Shown here: positions 41,292-50,337 of the stretch, piece after piece
How the letters are laid out: each line of letters opens with the position of its first letter
How positions within the stretch are numbered: position 1 is the stretch's first letter
Assembly: GCA_016715365.1 (NCBI GenBank)
Contig: JADKAM010000001.1
Span: 372,001 to 436,000, forward strand
DNA: 64,000 bases
Direction of reading: 5' to 3'
Origin: Chitinophagaceae bacterium
Lineage (GTDB): Bacteria > Bacteroidota > Bacteroidia > Chitinophagales > Chitinophagaceae
Made by a program: the position numbers and the translations under genes
Notes under the pieces: generated by a model
Database searches by the model: none
What the model was told of the DNA's origin: nothing
What the model saw: only the letters and a program-made list of their open reading frames with translations

Positions 41292-42950
41292 CTAAAATTT
41301 TATTCTGGTACCGGGTAATATGAAGGCAGTATAGCTCCTGTTAGAAGTGATCTCATTACGCCTGCCATGGCCTTTTAAGGCTCTGATAGTAATTTGTTGA
41401 CCGTTGGCTGCAGTAATATTAAAAATATCAACATCGGTTTGTATTTTACCCAGCTTTATCCTTCCTTTTGCAATGGCACCCTGGTTAATGATGGTTACAC
41501 CGCTGTAAACAACATTATTCTTCAGCGAAAAGGTAACCGGTATATCCTGCCGCTCGGGAGAACTGCTTAAATCATTCTGCAGGTAAAGTTCTATTTCAAC
41601 TCTTGAACTGATAAAAACATCCTTTTTAGCTGCCGGTTCTTCTTTTTCTTTTTCTTCTTCATCTGCCTTAAATCCCATCTTACCCGGTGGTTTTACTTCA
41701 TCCTTTTTTTCTTTTTCTTTATCCGGGGTTTTTTCTTCTGTCTTTTTTTCAGCTTCAGGTGGCTTTACATTTCTATCAACCACTTCATCGTTTGATGGCG
41801 GATTTACAACTTCCGGAACTTTTATTTCAGAAACTACATCGCCGGAATTATCAGGCTTTTTTTCTTCTGTGTCTGCTACTTCCTTTTCGGGTCCCTTATT
41901 TTTTACAATGGCAATTGTAATAAAAAGACACAATAAAAGCAGCGCTGCTGATAAATAGATTTTTTTATTTTTTAAAACATGCTGCTTTGAACTTTCAAGT
42001 GCTGATGAGGGTTTAGGCCATGTTTCCATTCGTGTTTCCATATCTGCACCCGTTATTTTTTCAAGCCGGGTTGCAGGCCCACCCTGTGCATAAGCTGCTG
42101 AAGCAACATTAAGCGAAGCCAGATTTATGTGCCTGTAATTTGGAAAAGCAGCCATCAGCGCCTGTTGAAAAGCAGCAGCATCAGCAAACCTTGCGGCAGG
42201 ATTTTTATCAAGTGCTTTCATAATAATATCGCTGAGCGCTTTGGGTATATTGGCATTGCATTTTGCAGGGTGAATTACTTTCTCTTTCATGATGGCCTGC
42301 ATCAGGCTAAAGTCGGTATCTGCTTCAAATGGAAGTTTGCCGCAGATCAGTTCATACAGGGTGACGCCTGCTGCATAAATATCCGATGCTGCCGATGCAT
42401 CTTTTCCCTGCAAAAGCTCCGGTGCCATAAATTCTACTGTACCTACGATCTTGTTCACCTGCGTCATTTTCTGTTCGCCTGCAACTTTGGCAATTCCAAA
42501 ATCCATCAGTTTCACCGTATCATCCGGCGTAAGCATAATGTTGGCCGGTTTTATATCACGGTGAAAAATATTTTTTCGGTGGGCATGTTTCAGGCCGTCC
42601 AACACCTGTATAAAAACAGGCACAACAAATTCCCCGGGAAGTGTTTTATATTTTTTCAGCAGATCATCCAGGTTTGTTCCTTCTACATATTCCATTACCA
42701 TAAAATGGTTTCCGCCCTGCTCAATAAAATTGTAAATAACGGCTATGTTGGGATGCAGCAACTGGGCCAGCACCCTGGCTTCTTTTTTAAATCTTTCTAA
42801 AAACTGCTCCTGCACCGTAAGCTGCGGATGCAGCATTTTTAAAGCCACATCCCTGCCCAACATGGTATCTGTTGCTTTGTACACGTTGCCCATACCTCCT
42901 TTGCCCAGGTGTTCGCTTATTTCGTAAGAATGTATTTTTTCTCCAATCAT
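41292..42950 (-). CDS. Membrane serine/threonine protein kinase
   Basis: 552 residues. The kinase domain (about 5-270) has GKGGMGNVYKA, catalytic lysine in VALKML, HRDIKPANI, MDFGIAK and APELLQG. One membrane helix follows near 330-350 (YLSAALLLLCLFITIAIV). The outer region has a long Lys/Glu/Pro-rich linker and a C-terminal beta domain (VEIELYLQNDLSSSPERQDIPVTFSL) of unknown type, possibly a ligand sensor. It is encoded 12 bases after the PP2C phosphatase, which is expected to reverse its action. Confidence 0.95.
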   Translation of the reverse strand: MIGEKIHSYEISEHLGKGGMGNVYKATDTMLGRDVALKMLHPQLTVQEQFLERFKKEARVLAQLLHPNIAVIYNFIEQGGNHFMVMEYVEGTNLDDLLKKYKTLPGEFVVPVFIQVLDGLKHAHRKNIFHRDIKPANIMLTPDDTVKLMDFGIAKVAGEQKMTQVNKIVGTVEFMAPELLQGKDASAASDIYAAGVTLYELICGKLPFEADTDFSLMQAIMKEKVIHPAKCNANIPKALSDIIMKALDKNPAARFADAAAFQQALMAAFPNYRHINLASLNVASAAYAQGGPATRLEKITGADMETRMETWPKPSSALESSKQHVLKNKKIYLSAALLLLCLFITIAIVKNKGPEKEVADTEEKKPDNSGDVVSEIKVPEVVNPPSNDEVVDRNVKPPEAEKKTEEKTPDKEKEKKDEVKPPGKMGFKADEEEKEKEEPAAKKDVFISSRVEIELYLQNDLSSSPERQDIPVTFSLKNNVVYSGVTIINQGAIAKGRIKLGKIQTDVDIFNITAANGQQITIRALKGHGRRNEITSNRSYTAFILPGTRIKF

Positions 42951-42962
42951 AATTTGTTCATA

Positions 42963-43874
42963 TTAAAATTCAGAAGGTAGTTCTGCATCCCTTGTTATTT
43001 TTGGCAGCTGTACTTCCCTGGTTGATTTCAATTCATTTTCTGCCAAATCATTTTGTTTTTCGGCAATCACTACGGTAATATTATCATGCCCGCCTCTTGC
43101 CTTGGCCTTCTCAACCATTGCAGATGCAGCATTTTTTAAACTGTTTTCAATAAGTATTTGATTCAGTTCTTCATCGTTCAAATAATCATACAAGCCATCT
43201 GAGCAAAGTAAAAGTCTGTCGTTGTTTTCAAAAATATATTTGCATTTGCCTGTATCTATCCGCATATCCGCTTTTGTACCCATCGCATTGGTAAGTATAT
43301 TTCTTTTAGGATGTACGGCTGCTTCTGCTGCAGTAATATCGCCACTGTTTACAAGTTCCTGCACATATGTATGGTCAACTGTTATCTGCATAATTGTATT
43401 GCCCTTTTGTATATAGGCCCGGCTGTCGCCGGCATGTGCATAGTAAACATCCTTATCAATTACAACCAAAACCGTACAGGTTGTACCCATACCCTGGAAG
43501 GCTGCCTGCGATGATGCTTTTTCAAAAATGGTTTTGTTGGCAAGGGTAAGGGCTTTTTCCAGGTTCTTTTCTACGTTGTTGTTGTTTTGATTAAAATATT
43601 CTTTGCAGATGATATCGGTTGCCATTCTGCTGGCAACTTCTCCTGCATTGTGTCCACCCATACCATCTGCCACAATCAGCATATAGCCTTTTTCCTGCAA
43701 TACATTTTCATCTGCAATTTTAAAAAACAAACCCATATCTTCATTATTGGTGCGGATATTGCCCAGGTCGGAAACCACCACCGCTTTAATATTAACAGGG
43801 TATGCCGGATCGCTTTTATATGCTTCTGCAACCGGTTTGTTTTTCTTTCCAAACAAATTATTTATCCAGCCCAT
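42963..43874 (-). CDS. PP2C-family protein phosphatase
   Basis: 303 residues. The PP2C motifs are clear: VSDLGNIRTNNEDMGLFF, IVADGMGGHNAGEVASRMA, YYAHAGDSRAYI, ITVDHTYVQELV, LLCSDGLYDYLND and RGGHDNITVVI, which bind the two metal ions. It is a soluble Ser/Thr phosphatase lying between two Hanks-type kinases (gaps of 5 and 12 bases), so it should dephosphorylate the kinases and their substrates. Confidence 0.96.
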   Translation of the reverse strand: MGWINNLFGKKNKPVAEAYKSDPAYPVNIKAVVVSDLGNIRTNNEDMGLFFKIADENVLQEKGYMLIVADGMGGHNAGEVASRMATDIICKEYFNQNNNNVEKNLEKALTLANKTIFEKASSQAAFQGMGTTCTVLVVIDKDVYYAHAGDSRAYIQKGNTIMQITVDHTYVQELVNSGDITAAEAAVHPKRNILTNAMGTKADMRIDTGKCKYIFENNDRLLLCSDGLYDYLNDEELNQILIENSLKNAASAMVEKAKARGGHDNITVVIAEKQNDLAENELKSTREVQLPKITRDAELPSEF

Positions 43875-43879
43875 GATTT

Positions 43880-45106
43880 CTACTTTATTTTATCAAGATT
43901 GTATTCGTATGATTTACGGCCAACAGTAATAGATACATCCACATCCTTTGATTCATATCCATCTGCTTCTAACCTAAATTTAAAACTTTCTCCTTCTTTT
44001 CCGGTTATTTCATAAGGCAGCTTTTTCCGGTCTCCGTTCTGAAGAATAATATAAGCATTGCTTACATTGGATACATCTATCGAGAGTGTTCGGGTTAGCT
44101 CGTTGCCAGGTTCAACATGTACGTCGCTTACATCAGGTTCCGGTTGCTCCGGCAGGGCGATGTTCGTGTTTTTAGGAATGGTAACAGCTATAATGACCAG
44201 CAGGAGTAGCCCTGCAGCAATCATCAATATCTTTTTATTTGCCCATAACGGCTTCGGGTTATGCATACTGCCGGCAGGTTTCAACACTGGCTTTTCCTCT
44301 TTAAATAATGCCTCAGCAGCAGCAGCAGAGAACCGGTTGGCCGGATTTACCTGCAGGGATTTTTCAATAAACGTATTCAGTTTATCAGACAGATGTGGTA
44401 ACAATATACGGGGCCTGGTAAATTCTCCTTTCTCAATTTTAACCCTCATCGTTACTGCATTATTGGCATCAAATGGCATGTAACCGGTAAGCAGTTCATA
44501 AGTTAATACACCCAGGCTCCATACATCTGATTTTTTTTGAACCTGCTGCTGAAACTGTTCGGGAGCCATATATTCAGTTGTGCCAACCAGGTATCCCTGC
44601 TGCGTTAATTTGGGGGTGTACTTGTTTTTTGCAATGCCAAAGTCGAGCATGGTAACTGTGCCATTTGGCTGTACTTTAAAATTCTGTGGTTTAATGTCCC
44701 GGTGCAGAATATCTTTATTATGTAAATAAACTAATGCGGCTGCAATTTGTTTTATGATGTTTTCGGTTTCTTCGTTCGATAATTTTCCTCTTCTGTGCAA
44801 ATAAACATCAAGCGAGTCGCCTTCAACATATTCCATAATAATGCAGGCAGTGTCGCCGGTAACCAGGTATTCATATAAACAGGCAATGTTTGGATGACTA
44901 ACAGAAGACTGGATATAGGCTTCATTTTTGAACCGCTCGCCCATATTTTTCTGATGAAGGATTTTAATGGCTGCTGTACGGTTCAACGCTGCATTAAAAG
45001 CTTTATATACATCACCCATACCGCCTGATCCTATTTTTTCGATCAGGCGGTATCCTCCTATTTCTTGATATTTATTAGCATAATCCATATTCTGCAGATG
45101 GCTCAT
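43880..45106 (-). CDS. Membrane serine/threonine protein kinase
   Basis: 408 residues from the ATG at 45106; MDYANK at 45088 is an alternative. Kinase motifs: GSGGMGDVYKA, AAIKILH, HRDIKPQNF, LDFGIAK, APEQFQQQ. A membrane helix lies near 290-308 (ILMIAAGLLLLVIIAVTI). The outer part ends in a PEGA-like beta domain (LPYEITGKEGESFKFRLEADGYESKDVDVSI). It differs from the second kinase in the size and type of the outer domain. It follows the FHA-protease gene, 40 bases away. Confidence 0.95.
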   Translation of the reverse strand: MSHLQNMDYANKYQEIGGYRLIEKIGSGGMGDVYKAFNAALNRTAAIKILHQKNMGERFKNEAYIQSSVSHPNIACLYEYLVTGDTACIIMEYVEGDSLDVYLHRRGKLSNEETENIIKQIAAALVYLHNKDILHRDIKPQNFKVQPNGTVTMLDFGIAKNKYTPKLTQQGYLVGTTEYMAPEQFQQQVQKKSDVWSLGVLTYELLTGYMPFDANNAVTMRVKIEKGEFTRPRILLPHLSDKLNTFIEKSLQVNPANRFSAAAAEALFKEEKPVLKPAGSMHNPKPLWANKKILMIAAGLLLLVIIAVTIPKNTNIALPEQPEPDVSDVHVEPGNELTRTLSIDVSNVSNAYIILQNGDRKKLPYEITGKEGESFKFRLEADGYESKDVDVSITVGRKSYEYNLDKIK

Positions 45107-45146
45107 CAATTATACGTATACCCCGGTTTTTGATTTTCCTGAATTA

Positions 45147-46808
45147 TTATTTTGCCTTCTTCACACTCATAAGTTCCAAACCATATTTAATGGGTACCGC
45201 AAAAGTTATTTTTGTTTGCCCATCGTTGGAAGAGGCATAAAAAATCCCGATCACATTTCCTTTATCATCATACACCGGTCCACCACTGTTTCCGCCTCCG
45301 GTAGCATTAGCAGTGAGCTGGTATGAATCGCCAAACCCACTTTCGCTCATGGTAAGGTCTTTCATGGAACTGGCCGGAACAATACGGCCTATAGTTCCGG
45401 GTGTAACGGTAGGTGTTGGTGCTGTTGTTGAATTCCACTCCGGATTAAAAGGATCTTTGGAGCTTTTCACTTTTATGGTCTGTGGGGCAATAGCCGGATA
45501 GCCCATTATGGTAACAGTTTGCCCTGCCTCTACTTTATCATAATTATCCAGCATGGTTACCTTTTTCAAAGAGGTTGGAATATTAACTTTTATAAGGGCC
45601 ACATCGTGGTCAGCAGAAGGAAGTTCCAGGTGTGCCTGTCTGCGGTCTGTAGTGCCGGAGAAAACAACAAACATATAAGTATTATCCCCTTTAATTGTTC
45701 CCGGATTAACCGGCCTGCCTTCGGCCATTTTTGCATTTGCAGGAACCCAGCCAAAAACTTCATCAGACTGAACAGGTTTTGGGTCAAATACCATATTCCC
45801 TTTCTTATCATATCCCGTAAATAATAAACCTGGGAAAGCAAAATCGGGAAAACTCCAGCGGGTATTCCATCCAGCGCCAACATGCCTGTTGGTAAGTATA
45901 TAACCATCTTCCCCAACTACAAATCCCGAACCTGATGCACCGTAAACAGAAATGGGTATGCCATTACGGGAGTTGCGTTTGGTGCTCAGATAAGGTTCAA
46001 TTTTTCCCTGGCCATTTTGTATATAAATGCCCATCCACCTGGCCTGGCCATTTTCATCTGTTATCTGCGTAAACTCATGTACATATTCATCTTTTGTTCT
46101 GGTATCATATAACTGCCAGCCAAATTCGATCTGTACAACTTTTTCATCGTTTTCACGGGCAATCTGATCAGTTGTTTTTTTGCCCGCAGTTTTAGGATCG
46201 ACAATTGTTTTAGGACCAAAAATACTATCACGAAACACATAACCCAATACACCCAGTGCAACTACTAGTAAGCCAATTATAATGCCCATGGTGCCGTAAG
46301 ATTTTTTTCTTTCGGCTACCAGCATTCTTTCTACGGTTTGTTTTCCCAATCCTGTTTTTACAGGCTCCGGTGCTGAACCTGCTGATGAAGCTATTTCTGA
46401 AATAGTGGTAGCTTTAATGGATGTGGGTATGTCCATTATTTTGGTTTCCATCATCATGTTTTGCGGCCTTGGGTATATATCAAAAGCAAACACAGGGCCA
46501 TTACTGCCCAGCTGAACTTCATCCCCGGGACTGAGTGTAGCAGAGCCTTTTACACGGGTTTTATTTACAAAAATTCCGTTGCGGCTGTTGTTATCAATAA
46601 TGGAAAACTGCGGTGGCTCAGAAGTTACCTTTACTATTTTTCCATGTTCCCGGCTTACAATAACTTCCTGCTCAGGATCATACTGAATATCACTTCCGGC
46701 AGTACGGCCAATGGAGATTTCCTGTTTATTAAAATCAAATTCTTCTACCTGGTTGGCCTTGGTACCTGATATATGCCTGATGACATATCTTTCAATAGTT
46801 GTGCTCAT
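45147..46808 (-). CDS. FHA-domain membrane serine protease
   Basis: 553 residues. The N-terminal FHA domain (about 20-110) has ISIGRTAGSDI, VSREHGKI and NNSRNGIFVN, which bind phosphothreonine. A membrane helix follows at about 174-191. The outer domain is a trypsin-like protease with H309 (TNRHVGAG), D402 (HDVALIKV) and S508 (GGGNSGGPV), so the triad is complete. The FHA part is cytoplasmic, so phosphorylation by the adjacent kinases could control a protease acting outside the inner membrane. It is the first gene of the four-gene kinase cluster. Confidence 0.93.
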   Translation of the reverse strand: MSTTIERYVIRHISGTKANQVEEFDFNKQEISIGRTAGSDIQYDPEQEVIVSREHGKIVKVTSEPPQFSIIDNNSRNGIFVNKTRVKGSATLSPGDEVQLGSNGPVFAFDIYPRPQNMMMETKIMDIPTSIKATTISEIASSAGSAPEPVKTGLGKQTVERMLVAERKKSYGTMGIIIGLLVVALGVLGYVFRDSIFGPKTIVDPKTAGKKTTDQIARENDEKVVQIEFGWQLYDTRTKDEYVHEFTQITDENGQARWMGIYIQNGQGKIEPYLSTKRNSRNGIPISVYGASGSGFVVGEDGYILTNRHVGAGWNTRWSFPDFAFPGLLFTGYDKKGNMVFDPKPVQSDEVFGWVPANAKMAEGRPVNPGTIKGDNTYMFVVFSGTTDRRQAHLELPSADHDVALIKVNIPTSLKKVTMLDNYDKVEAGQTVTIMGYPAIAPQTIKVKSSKDPFNPEWNSTTAPTPTVTPGTIGRIVPASSMKDLTMSESGFGDSYQLTANATGGGNSGGPVYDDKGNVIGIFYASSNDGQTKITFAVPIKYGLELMSVKKAK

Positions 46809-47341
46809 GATGTTTGGTTTTGGTTTTATTATATAAATGAAATATTACTGGTTTTGAAATACACAGAAAGGTTTGAATCAAAGGAAATATAGAAAAATCA
46901 GGCCAAGCAGGCTTCTTCCTTTATTCTGGGAGTAGCCAGGTAAATCTGAAAATAAATTATAAGTAGTGTCTGTTTGTTAAAAAAACAGTAGTTTATCAAA
47001 GGAATGAATCAGTAGATAAATATAATAATAATCATTTAAAAAATAACTAATTATACTATTAATTTCAGTTCCTGTTTCGGTTACCACCCTGCATTTGAAC
47101 AAATACTTATTTCTTTAATGCTTAATTCTTTATAAGCTGCGCCGGATACAGCTATCCCACTGGAGCATAGCCTCATATAATCCAGATGGATTACCTGACA
47201 GTTGACATCCTGGTTAACCTGAACGTTAGAGCAAAATATTATTTTATGCTGATATTCCGGAGTAATGATAACCTGATGATCTTAGCCTGTTAACTAACAG
47301 TTGTTAGTTTTTTTATTAAATTTGTGTATAAAACATAACCT
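46809..47341. other. Intergenic region with the paaA control site
   Basis: A 533-base gap between the divergent FHA-protease and paaA. The last 50 bases hold the paa operator and -7 box. The remainder is AT-rich with no convincing gene or RNA; the FHA-protease promoter must lie within it. Confidence 0.6.
47292..47324 (+). promoter_or_regulatory. PaaR-type operator and -7 box of paaA
   Basis: AACTAACAGTTGTTAGTT (47292-47309) has perfect 7-bp arms around 4 bases and matches the tetR site in layout and in 6 of 7 arm bases. TAAATTTG (47317-47324) is a TAnnTTTG -7 box, so the operator covers the region just upstream of it. The ATG of paaA is 17 bases further on. Confidence 0.8.
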
Positions 47342-48286
47342 ATGTCCATACAGGATCTTGAAAAAATATTCCAGGATAAGATTGATAATGAAATAAAGAT
47401 CGAGCCTAAAGACTGGATGCCGGAAGCTTATCGCAAAACCAATATCCGCCAGATAAGCCAGCATGCACACAGCGAAGTGGTAGGCATGTTACCCGAAGGC
47501 AACTGGATAAGCAGGGCTCCCTCTTTAAAACGCAAAGCAATTCTTATTGCCAAAGTACAGGATGAGGGAGGGCATGGTTTATACCTCTATTCATCTGCTG
47601 AAACACTAGGCAGCACACGTGATGAAATGATTGCCGACCTGCACAGCGGTAAAGCTAAATATTCTTCCATCTTTAATTACCCCTCTTTAACATGGGCCGA
47701 TATGGGCGCCATTGGCTGGCTCGTTGATGGTGCAGCTATATTAAACCAGGTAATGCTTTGCCGCACCAGTTACGGCCCTTATGCAAGAGCTATGGTACGT
47801 ATTTGTAAAGAAGAAAGTTTTCACCAGCGACAGGGCTTTGAAAGTCTGCTTGTTTTAAGCAGGGGAACTGAAGAGCAAAAAGCCATGTGCCAGGATGCCA
47901 TTAACCGTTGGTGGTGGCCAAGCCTGATGATGTTTGGGCCAAAAGATTCAGAATCTACCAACAGCGACCAGAGCATGAAGTGGAAGATAAAAAGAAAAAC
48001 AAATGACGAACTACGCCAGCAATTTATTGATATGATTGCCGAACAGATAAAAGTGTTGGGCATGACTTTGCCCGACGCTGATCTGAAATGGAATGAAGAA
48101 AAAAAGCATTACGATTTTGGCGAAATAAACTGGGATGAATTCTGGAATGTGGTAAAAGGAAATGGCCCATGCAATAAACAAAGACTGGCAGCAAGAAATA
48201 AAGCGCACAATGAAGGTGCATGGGTAAGAGAGGCGGCTGTAGCTTACGCAGAAAAAAAGAAACATAAACAACAAAAAGCTGCCTGA
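47342..48286 (+). CDS. paaA: Phenylacetyl-CoA 1,2-epoxidase, catalytic subunit A
   Basis: 314 residues of the PaaA/PaaC family (PF05138). Diiron-site motifs are visible: HAHSEVVGMLPEGNWISRAPSL, KVQDEGGHGLYLYSSAETLG and ICKEESFHQRQGFE. PaaA uses oxygen to epoxidise the ring of phenylacetyl-CoA, with PaaC as structural partner and PaaE as electron donor. It opens the paaA-lipoprotein-paaBCD operon; its stop codon overlaps the lipoprotein start (TGATG). Confidence 0.97.
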   Translation: MSIQDLEKIFQDKIDNEIKIEPKDWMPEAYRKTNIRQISQHAHSEVVGMLPEGNWISRAPSLKRKAILIAKVQDEGGHGLYLYSSAETLGSTRDEMIADLHSGKAKYSSIFNYPSLTWADMGAIGWLVDGAAILNQVMLCRTSYGPYARAMVRICKEESFHQRQGFESLLVLSRGTEEQKAMCQDAINRWWWPSLMMFGPKDSESTNSDQSMKWKIKRKTNDELRQQFIDMIAEQIKVLGMTLPDADLKWNEEKKHYDFGEINWDEFWNVVKGNGPCNKQRLAARNKAHNEGAWVREAAVAYAEKKKHKQQKAA

Positions 48287-48699
48287 TGAAAAAAGTAATC
48301 CTGCTATCGGCTATATCTGCGTTTTTGATTTGTTGCAATAACAATAAGCAAAAAGTAACTGAAAAAGATAACAGGATCTATCTAAGAACCGATACGCTTA
48401 ATGTGGTAAAACTCACAGACACGCTGGTAATTTACGAAAGCGTTTGCCGGGGCTGTGCTTATGAAGGAAGTACCTATTTTAGCATTAACGACAGTATGGG
48501 GAACATTGTATTGCAGGAAGTAATTACCAAAGACAATCATTCACCAGATGTAGCAGGAGGCAACATTAGTAAAATACTGATACTAACAGCATCAACAATT
48601 GGTAAAAGTAGTTTTAAACTATACAAATTTACAAACGGACTACCTACAGCAAAAGACTCTGCAATTTTTACACGCTATAATGTTGAAGTTAAAAACTGA
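48286..48699 (+). CDS. Small lipoprotein inserted in the paa operon
   Basis: 137 residues. MKKVILLSAISAFLICCNNN is a lipoprotein signal. The mature part is beta-rich and contains VCRGCAYEGSTYFSIND and PDVAGGNISKILILTASTIG. I recognise no family. It overlaps the paaA stop codon by one base and lies just before paaB, so it must be co-transcribed, although phenylacetate degradation is cytoplasmic. It could be a ring-substrate uptake helper or an unrelated passenger. Confidence 0.8.
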   Translation: MKKVILLSAISAFLICCNNNKQKVTEKDNRIYLRTDTLNVVKLTDTLVIYESVCRGCAYEGSTYFSINDSMGNIVLQEVITKDNHSPDVAGGNISKILILTASTIGKSSFKLYKFTNGLPTAKDSAIFTRYNVEVKN

Positions 48700-48713
48700 T
48701 AAATTGTACTATC

Positions 48714-49085
48714 ATGAATAATTATTGTATAAAAAAGTTCTATTACGGCGATATCCCCGAAGAAAATACAGGTGGTAATTTGAATATTGCCAGCGCAGAT
48801 AATGCACATGTCTGGCCGCTTTGGGAAGTATTTGTTCGCAGCAAACAGGGCCTTGATCATAAGCATGTGGGCAGCCTGCATGCGGCCGATGCAACCATGG
48901 CAATTGAAAACGCCCGGGATGTTTACACCCGCCGGCAGGAAGGCGTTAGCATCTGGGTAGTTGAAAGTAAATACATTACTGCATCAAATCCCGATGAAGC
49001 AGGTGAACTGTATGAACCGGCTGCAGACAAAATATACCGTCATCCTACTTTTTACGAATTACCGGATGAAGTAGGACATATGTAA
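48714..49085 (+). CDS. paaB: Phenylacetyl-CoA epoxidase subunit B
   Basis: 123 residues of PF06243: WPLWEVFVRSKQGLDHKHVGSLHAADATMAIENARDVYTRRQEGVSIWVV is diagnostic. PaaB connects PaaAC heterodimers into the larger PaaABC complex. The first 30 residues (NNYCIKKFYYGDIPEENTGGN) are longer than in E. coli PaaB, which is about 95 residues. Confidence 0.95.
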   Translation: MNNYCIKKFYYGDIPEENTGGNLNIASADNAHVWPLWEVFVRSKQGLDHKHVGSLHAADATMAIENARDVYTRRQEGVSIWVVESKYITASNPDEAGELYEPAADKIYRHPTFYELPDEVGHM

Positions 49086-49118
49086 CCACTGATTAATTGA
49101 TTAAAAAAGATTTCGCTG

Positions 49119-49856
49119 ATGAACAATGCGCTGATTGATTACATTTTACACCTGGCCGATACCAATTTAATTCTTGCACAAAGAAATGCAGCATGGTGCG
49201 GCCACGGGCCCATACTGGAACAGGATATTGCCATTACCAATATTTCGCTGGACCTGCTTGGACAGTCAAGAAATTTTTATCAGTATGCCGCTACTTTAAT
49301 TGGCAATGATGCTACTGAAGACTCATTAGCATACCTGAGAACAGAAAGAGAATTTAAAAACTGTTTACTGGCAGAACAACCAAATGGCGATTGGGCACAA
49401 ACAGTGTTGCGCCAGTTTTTTTTCAGCGCTTACCTTTTTCTGCTTTACGAAAAATTACAAAACAATAAGGATGAACAGATTGCCGGCATTGCTGCAAAAG
49501 CTTTAAAAGAAGTTACCTATCATCAACGCTGGAGCAGCGAATGGGTTGTACGCCTGGGTGATGGTACAGAAGAAAGCCACCAGCGTATGTTACATGCCAT
49601 TGATGAATTGTGGAGATATACCGGGGAATTATTTATTGCTGCAGATTATGAAACAGCGGCCGGCTTTGATATTGCTTTATTAAAAGAAGACTGGATGAAA
49701 AAAGTTACAACTGTTTTTGAAGAAGCTGCATTGCCGGTTCCTGAAAATGTATTCATGCAAACCGGCGGTAAAACCGGAATCCACACAGAACATCTTGGTT
49801 TTATACTTACCGAACTCCAGAATTTACAAAGAACATATCCCAACGCTGAATGGTAA
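49119..49856 (+). CDS. paaC: Phenylacetyl-CoA epoxidase subunit C
   Basis: 245 residues of the PaaA/PaaC family. ALIDYILHLADTNLILAQRNAAWCGHGPILEQDIAITNISLDLLGQ and EVTYHQRWSSEWVVRLGDGTEESHQRM are typical. PaaC has the ferritin-like fold but no catalytic diiron centre, and stabilises PaaA. Its end overlaps paaD by 7 bases. Confidence 0.96.
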   Translation: MNNALIDYILHLADTNLILAQRNAAWCGHGPILEQDIAITNISLDLLGQSRNFYQYAATLIGNDATEDSLAYLRTEREFKNCLLAEQPNGDWAQTVLRQFFFSAYLFLLYEKLQNNKDEQIAGIAAKALKEVTYHQRWSSEWVVRLGDGTEESHQRMLHAIDELWRYTGELFIAADYETAAGFDIALLKEDWMKKVTTVFEEAALPVPENVFMQTGGKTGIHTEHLGFILTELQNLQRTYPNAEW

Positions 49857-50332
49857 CAGCATCAAACATATCAACACAAACCATCTGGAAAATTTTAGAA
49901 CAGGTGCCGGATCCTGAAGTACCCGTTTTAACCATTGCCGACCTGGGAATAATCAGAGATGTAAAATTAAACGGCGATGAAGTTGAAGTCATTATCACTC
50001 CCACTTATACCGGCTGTCCGGCCATGGATATGATTGCCATGAATATAAGAATGGCATTGATTGAAAACGGTTATTCAAAAATAAAAATCACTTCAGTACT
50101 CTCTCCTGCCTGGACGACAGACTGGATGAGTGAAGCCGGAAAAATAAAATTAAAGGAATACGGCATTGCCGCCCCGGATAAAAGATTCACCATTCCGGCA
50201 GATGGGATTGAGTGCCCGCTCTGCAACTCAACAAATACCAGACTCATCAGTGAATTTGGCAGCACTGCCTGTAAAGCATTATACCAATGCAACGATTGTA
50301 AAGAGCCTTTTGATTTTTTTAAATGCCATTAA
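49850..50332 (+). CDS. paaD: Phenylacetyl-CoA epoxidase subunit D, Fe-S maturation factor
   Basis: 160 residues. The N-terminal domain (about 1-100) is an iron-sulfur assembly domain (PF01883): VPDPEVPVLTIADLGIIRDV and PTYTGCPAMDMI. The C-terminus is cysteine-rich (CPLCNS, STACKALYQCNDCKEPF), likely a metal-binding site. PaaD is thought to help build or insert the metal centre of the epoxidase. It ends the operon; the next gene is convergent with 5 bases between. Confidence 0.95.
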   Translation: MVTASNISTQTIWKILEQVPDPEVPVLTIADLGIIRDVKLNGDEVEVIITPTYTGCPAMDMIAMNIRMALIENGYSKIKITSVLSPAWTTDWMSEAGKIKLKEYGIAAPDKRFTIPADGIECPLCNSTNTRLISEFGSTACKALYQCNDCKEPFDFFKCH

Positions 50333-50337
50333 AATGG

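Noticed and set aside
42129..42800. 223-residue plus-strand frame
   Set aside because: It lies opposite the serine/threonine kinase domain; His, Phe and Cys are over-represented, as in antisense shadows.
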